From assembly GCF_041725775.1 (NCBI RefSeq), contig NZ_JBEUEL010000006.1, forward strand, positions 1 to 64,000: a stretch of DNA of 64,000 bases. Direction: 5' to 3'. Made by a program: the position numbers and the translations under genes. Below the pieces are notes generated by a model. The model was not told the DNA's origin. It saw only the letters and a list, made by a program, of their open reading frames with translations, and searched no databases. This DNA comes from Pueribacillus sp041725775 (GTDB lineage Bacteria; Bacillota; Bacilli; Bacillales; UBA6769). This document shows, piece by piece, positions 63,358 to 64,000 of this stretch; the stretch's first letter is position 1; each line of letters opens with the position of its first letter.

Positions 63358-64000
63358 TTATTCCATTGAAAAATTTTTAGAAAAATCAATGAAAAAGTCA
63401 ATCGTATTAGGATTACTCATTGCTCCTTTGTTAACGGCTTTTTCTACCGGAACACCGATGAGCAATTTTTTAATCGGGACTTCGAGTTTTTTCCCATTCA
63501 ATGTTCTTGGTACTTCTTCGATTTGAAAAATATCGTTTGGAACGTGGCGCGGTGAACAGTTTTCCCGAATGCGTTTCGTTAGTTCAGATTTTAAAGTGTC
63601 GTCTAACTTAATTCCGTCGTCTAACACGACGAATAATGGCATGTATGCTTTCCCTTTTTCATTGCTCACATCTATGACTAAGCTATCATTCACTCCTTCT
63701 ACACTTTCAACCGCGCGATAGATTTCACTCGTTCCCATCCGGATACCGCCTCGATTAATAGTAGAATCGGAGCGTCCGTATATTTGACAACTTCCGTCCG
63801 GTCTAATTTTTATCCAATCCCCATGTCTCCAAACACCTGGATACGTATCAAAGTAACTTTCGAAATAACGTGAACCATCGTGATCGTTCCAAAAGTAAAG
63901 AGGCATCGAGGGCATTGGTTCGGGTACGACGAGTTCACCCACTTCATTCATTACTTCATTGCCACGTTCGTCATAAGCTTGAACTTTTGCTCCTAGTGCT
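63358..64000 (-). CDS. acsA: Acetoacetyl-CoA synthetase, C-terminal part (runs off the window)
   Basis: The frame is open to the window edge; its N-terminal part lies beyond 64000. The visible 214 residues include GDWIKIRPDGSCQIYGRSDSTINRGGIRMGTSEIYRAVE, the hinge and C-terminal adenylate-forming motifs in pieces, and VPRTLNGKKLEVPIKKLL with the catalytic Lys. The acetoacetate ligase (AacS) family gives the best fit. The internal ATG near 63951 is not the start. Terminator follows. Confidence 0.88.
   Translation of the reverse strand, partial: ALGAKVQAYDERGNEVMNEVGELVVPEPMPSMPLYFWNDHDGSRYFESYFDTYPGVWRHGDWIKIRPDGSCQIYGRSDSTINRGGIRMGTSEIYRAVESVEGVNDSLVIDVSNEKGKAYMPLFVVLDDGIKLDDTLKSELTKRIRENCSPRHVPNDIFQIEEVPRTLNGKKLEVPIKKLLIGVPVEKAVNKGAMSNPNTIDFFIDFSKNFSME

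Overview
The window looks like a chromosomal segment of a low-GC, Gram-positive, spore-former-type Bacillaceae. Reasons: strong AGGAGG-type ribosome binding sites with occasional TTG/GTG starts, an LPXTG sortase substrate, LiaIH-LiaFSR, a YknWXYZ-like transporter, a Bacillus-type NsrR, a YezD protein, a yrk-type sulfur module and a Bacillus-style cysH-sat-cysC-sumT-sirB-sirC-cysJI order. I cannot name the genus. I see no tRNA, rRNA or CRISPR.

Layout. 1-5.5 kb: a solo ABC ATPase, a surface protein that seems to start at ATT, the tail of an acidic protein cut by a dead ISLre2-family element with an internally inverted segment, and a GNAT enzyme. 5.7-7.4 kb: a DUF2935 protein and a branched-chain aminotransferase. 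7.7-18.3 kb: a long minus-strand cobalamin uptake and salvage operon behind a B12 riboswitch with a terminator (btuF, btuC, btuD-cbiZ fusion, cbiB, cobD, cobU, broken cbiP, cobS, cobC, a second CobU-like gene, pduO-type adenosyltransferase, cobT). The broken cbiP fits a cell that salvages corrinoids. 18.4-21.5 kb: nsrR and a three-gene ba3-type cytochrome oxidase whose smallest gene is only 48 codons. 22-26.4 kb: a decayed yfiT/bstA-like gene, then a 3.1-kb unit with IS1182-like ends and perfect 24-bp direct repeats. That unit holds a truncated transposase, a frameshifted pUB110-type rolling-circle rep gene, a small CxxC protein and a structured, RNA-like non-coding stretch.

26.4-35.4 kb: yknZYXW-like exporter genes, an M48 protease, a small membrane protein, a lipoprotein and a two-component system. 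35.7-44.2 kb: assimilatory sulfate reduction and siroheme synthesis, led by yezD and a terminator-like attenuator. 44.7-48.5 kb: liaIH and liaFSR envelope-stress genes. 48.6-53.1 kb: a cell wall endopeptidase, a HAD phosphatase, a DUF4349 lipoprotein, a YndM-like protein and a Bcp peroxiredoxin.

53.2-60.9 kb: a reactive-sulfur module with two CstR-type regulators, several rhodaneses, two TusA domains, two DsrE-like proteins, a persulfide dioxygenase-like protein, a SulP transporter and a carbonic anhydrase. Palindromic operators sit on its promoters. 61-64 kb: an HD-GYP protein, a DUF4309 protein and the C-terminal part of acetoacetyl-CoA synthetase, which runs off the window.

A recurrent theme is gene decay by internal deletion or small frameshifts (ISLre2 transposase, cbiP, yfiT, rep, DUF202 gene). 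The most unusual items are the IS1182-bounded plasmid relic with its structured stretch, the inversion inside the ISLre2 transposase, the apparent ATT start, and the CstR operator placed exactly between the -35 and -10 of its own promoter.
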